Source: a virus
Length of the DNA: 52,838 bases
IMG/VR virus record: IMGVR_UViG_3300046533_000456
Span: 1-52,838 of that record
Reading direction: 5' to 3' (one strand)
The translations under genes and the position numbers were made by a program. The notes under the pieces were generated by a model. The model searched no databases. It was not told where the DNA came from and worked only from the letters and a program-made list of their open reading frames with translations. Numbering within the stretch: the stretch's first letter is position 1; each line of letters opens with the position of its first letter. Below, one piece after another: positions 52,028-52,838 of the stretch.

Positions 52028-52553
52028 CCAGAGACGCAAGATGGAACGCCGCGGGCACCTGTCTTTTGAACAGACCGAGCAAGGTTCGCGCCCGTCCGCG
52101 ATCGTCAACCTCCTGCAATTCTGCGAGGAAACTCGCGAACGGCCCGTCCGCCACCCGCATCTTATCGCCAGGCTTCGCCAGCGGGAGCTTGATCGCGCCA
52201 GGACGCGGATCATCGAAGATCCCGGCTTCGCTTTCGGCGCGGATCGCCGCGACCAGATCAGGCGCTAGCATGGCCGGCAGATCCCGCTCGCCCGCGCGCC
52301 GCACCAGATCATAGACACCCGGCGTGTGCAGGATATCGATCCACGCCTGACCCGGGTGAAGCTCGACAAAGAGGTACGATTGGAACAGCGGGCGAAACAC
52401 CATCGCCCCTCGGCTCTTGCGCTTGCCGCGGAGCACCTTTCGGTAGACCGGCAGCACGACACGCCGACCGCGGCGCCGCAAGGCATCCTGCGCCAGGAAC
52501 TCGGCCATCGGCTTCGACATCACGACAGCCCAGCCCTCGCACAGTATTTCCAT
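52011..52553 (-). CDS. NusG/RfaH-like transcription antiterminator
   Basis: A 180-residue protein. The N-terminal NGN-type domain aligns as GWAVVMSKPMAEFLAQDAL…RRVVLPVYRK…MVFRPLFQSYLFVELHPG…WIDILHTPGVYDLV (in part). A KOW-like segment follows (KPGDKMRVADGPFASFLAELQEVDD). It is the first gene of the leftward late region, which contains at least two terminator-like hairpins in a 28-kb transcript, so processive antitermination is the probable role. A TATAAA at 52598-52593 upstream could be the late promoter -10; no clear -35 was seen. Confidence 0.85.
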   Translation of the reverse strand: MEILCEGWAVVMSKPMAEFLAQDALRRRGRRVVLPVYRKVLRGKRKSRGAMVFRPLFQSYLFVELHPGQAWIDILHTPGVYDLVRRAGERDLPAMLAPDLVAAIRAESEAGIFDDPRPGAIKLPLAKPGDKMRVADGPFASFLAELQEVDDRGRARTLLGLFKRQVPAAFHLASLDAVSA

Positions 52554-52838
52554 CCTCTTATCGCCCCAGTGGTCGTGACAGGTGGTCCCGACTTTATACA
52601 CCGACAGATGAGGCTCGCGGCAGGTTATCCACCGATCGGCTGGGGTGCGGGGAGGTCGGAAAAGGCGGGATCGGCCCCGGTTTGGACGAAAGGCCGACCC
52701 CGAAAGGTGTTTAAGGAGGTGAACGCTCGACAGGAGGTGGGGAACTTTAATACCTCCCGCCGAATGCCCGCCGCACGGTAGCATTTCTGGGTGGGTTTGA
52801 CACCACTGGCGAAATGTCACCGATTAGCAAACGAACGG
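52554..52838. other. Right-end non-coding region
   Basis: 285 bp without a supportable gene. It holds the presumed leftward late promoter and, on the other strand, a TTTAAGGAGGTG near 52711-52722 followed by a short frame of about 20 codons. GGAGGT and ACCTCC (near 52732 and 52753) form an inverted repeat, and TGACA/TGTCA flank the last bases. AGTGGTG-like words here distantly recall the left-end repeats. No overlap between the two ends of the window was seen, so circularity is unproven. Confidence 0.4.

Noticed and set aside
52711-52780. Rightward micro-ORF after a perfect AAGGAGG at the right end
   Set aside because: The ribosome site overlaps the GTG start instead of preceding it, and the roughly 20-codon product has no features.
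1-52838. tRNA, rRNA or tmRNA genes
   Set aside because: No cloverleaf with a GGTTCGA-type T arm and CCA-side acceptor pairing was found by eye; a covariance search would be needed to exclude them fully.
1-52838. Circular or terminally redundant genome
   Set aside because: No shared sequence between the first and last few hundred bases was seen, so completeness cannot be claimed.

Overview
The window looks like a nearly complete, possibly complete, genome of a temperate siphovirus-type phage or prophage from an alphaproteobacterium, probably of the Hyphomicrobiales (Bradyrhizobium-like). The evidence is a full head-tail module (small and large terminase, portal, fused prohead protease-capsid protein, connectors, tail tube, frameshifted tail chaperones, a giant tape measure, tail hub, S74-type fibre), a tyrosine integrase, and small families typical of that bacterial class (GapR/DUF2312, DUF3309, a TIGR02594 endolysin). 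GC content is high throughout. Genes are tightly packed, and neighbours often overlap by ATGA or TGATG.

Layout. (1) 1-780 is non-coding and built of three repeat types: a GC-rich low-complexity block, an AAACGGGC array, and seven copies of a TAGTGGYGAC element. Three more copies of that element lie at 1.9-2.0 kb, so they bracket a small rightward cassette (842-1956) that includes an XRE regulator. This is the best candidate for a replication origin or operator region. (2) 8061-2028 is a leftward operon: DUF1376 and helicase-loader-like proteins, a GapR homologue, VRR-NUC and GIY-YIG nucleases, and many small cysteine-rich proteins. (3) 8145-20126 is the rightward early/recombination region: Crp/Fnr-like and HTH regulators, a Cas4/RecB-like exonuclease with a homing HNH-AP2 gene inserted at its 3' end, a putative annealing protein, a Rad50/SbcC-like ATPase and the integrase. 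(4) 20150-22325 is a 2.2-kb G-rich gene-free tract in which a GGCGGTCGTGG-like core recurs about 34 times every 50-80 bp. (5) 22.4-24.1 kb is a patch of very small genes on both strands. (6) 52553-24237 is one long leftward late region. A NusG/RfaH-like factor comes first, then packaging, head, tail, fibre, endolysin and a DUF3309 membrane protein, ending at a strong terminator at 24.1 kb.

Regulation visible in the sequence. The late region is punctuated. A GNRA-loop hairpin with compensating base changes lies immediately upstream of three structural genes (capsid, tail tube, tail chaperone), and terminator-like hairpins follow the capsid and tail-tube genes. The tail chaperone has overlapping slippery heptamers (GGGAAAT/AAATTTT) leading into a long -1 frame. 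The RNA hairpin family and the 2.2-kb repeat array are the most unusual features, followed by the duplicated tail left by the HNH insertion and a motif shared between the annealing protein and the small gene after it.

Limits: all assignments are from reading the sequence. Start codons were chosen from overlaps and ribosome binding sites, and family names were not confirmed by any search.
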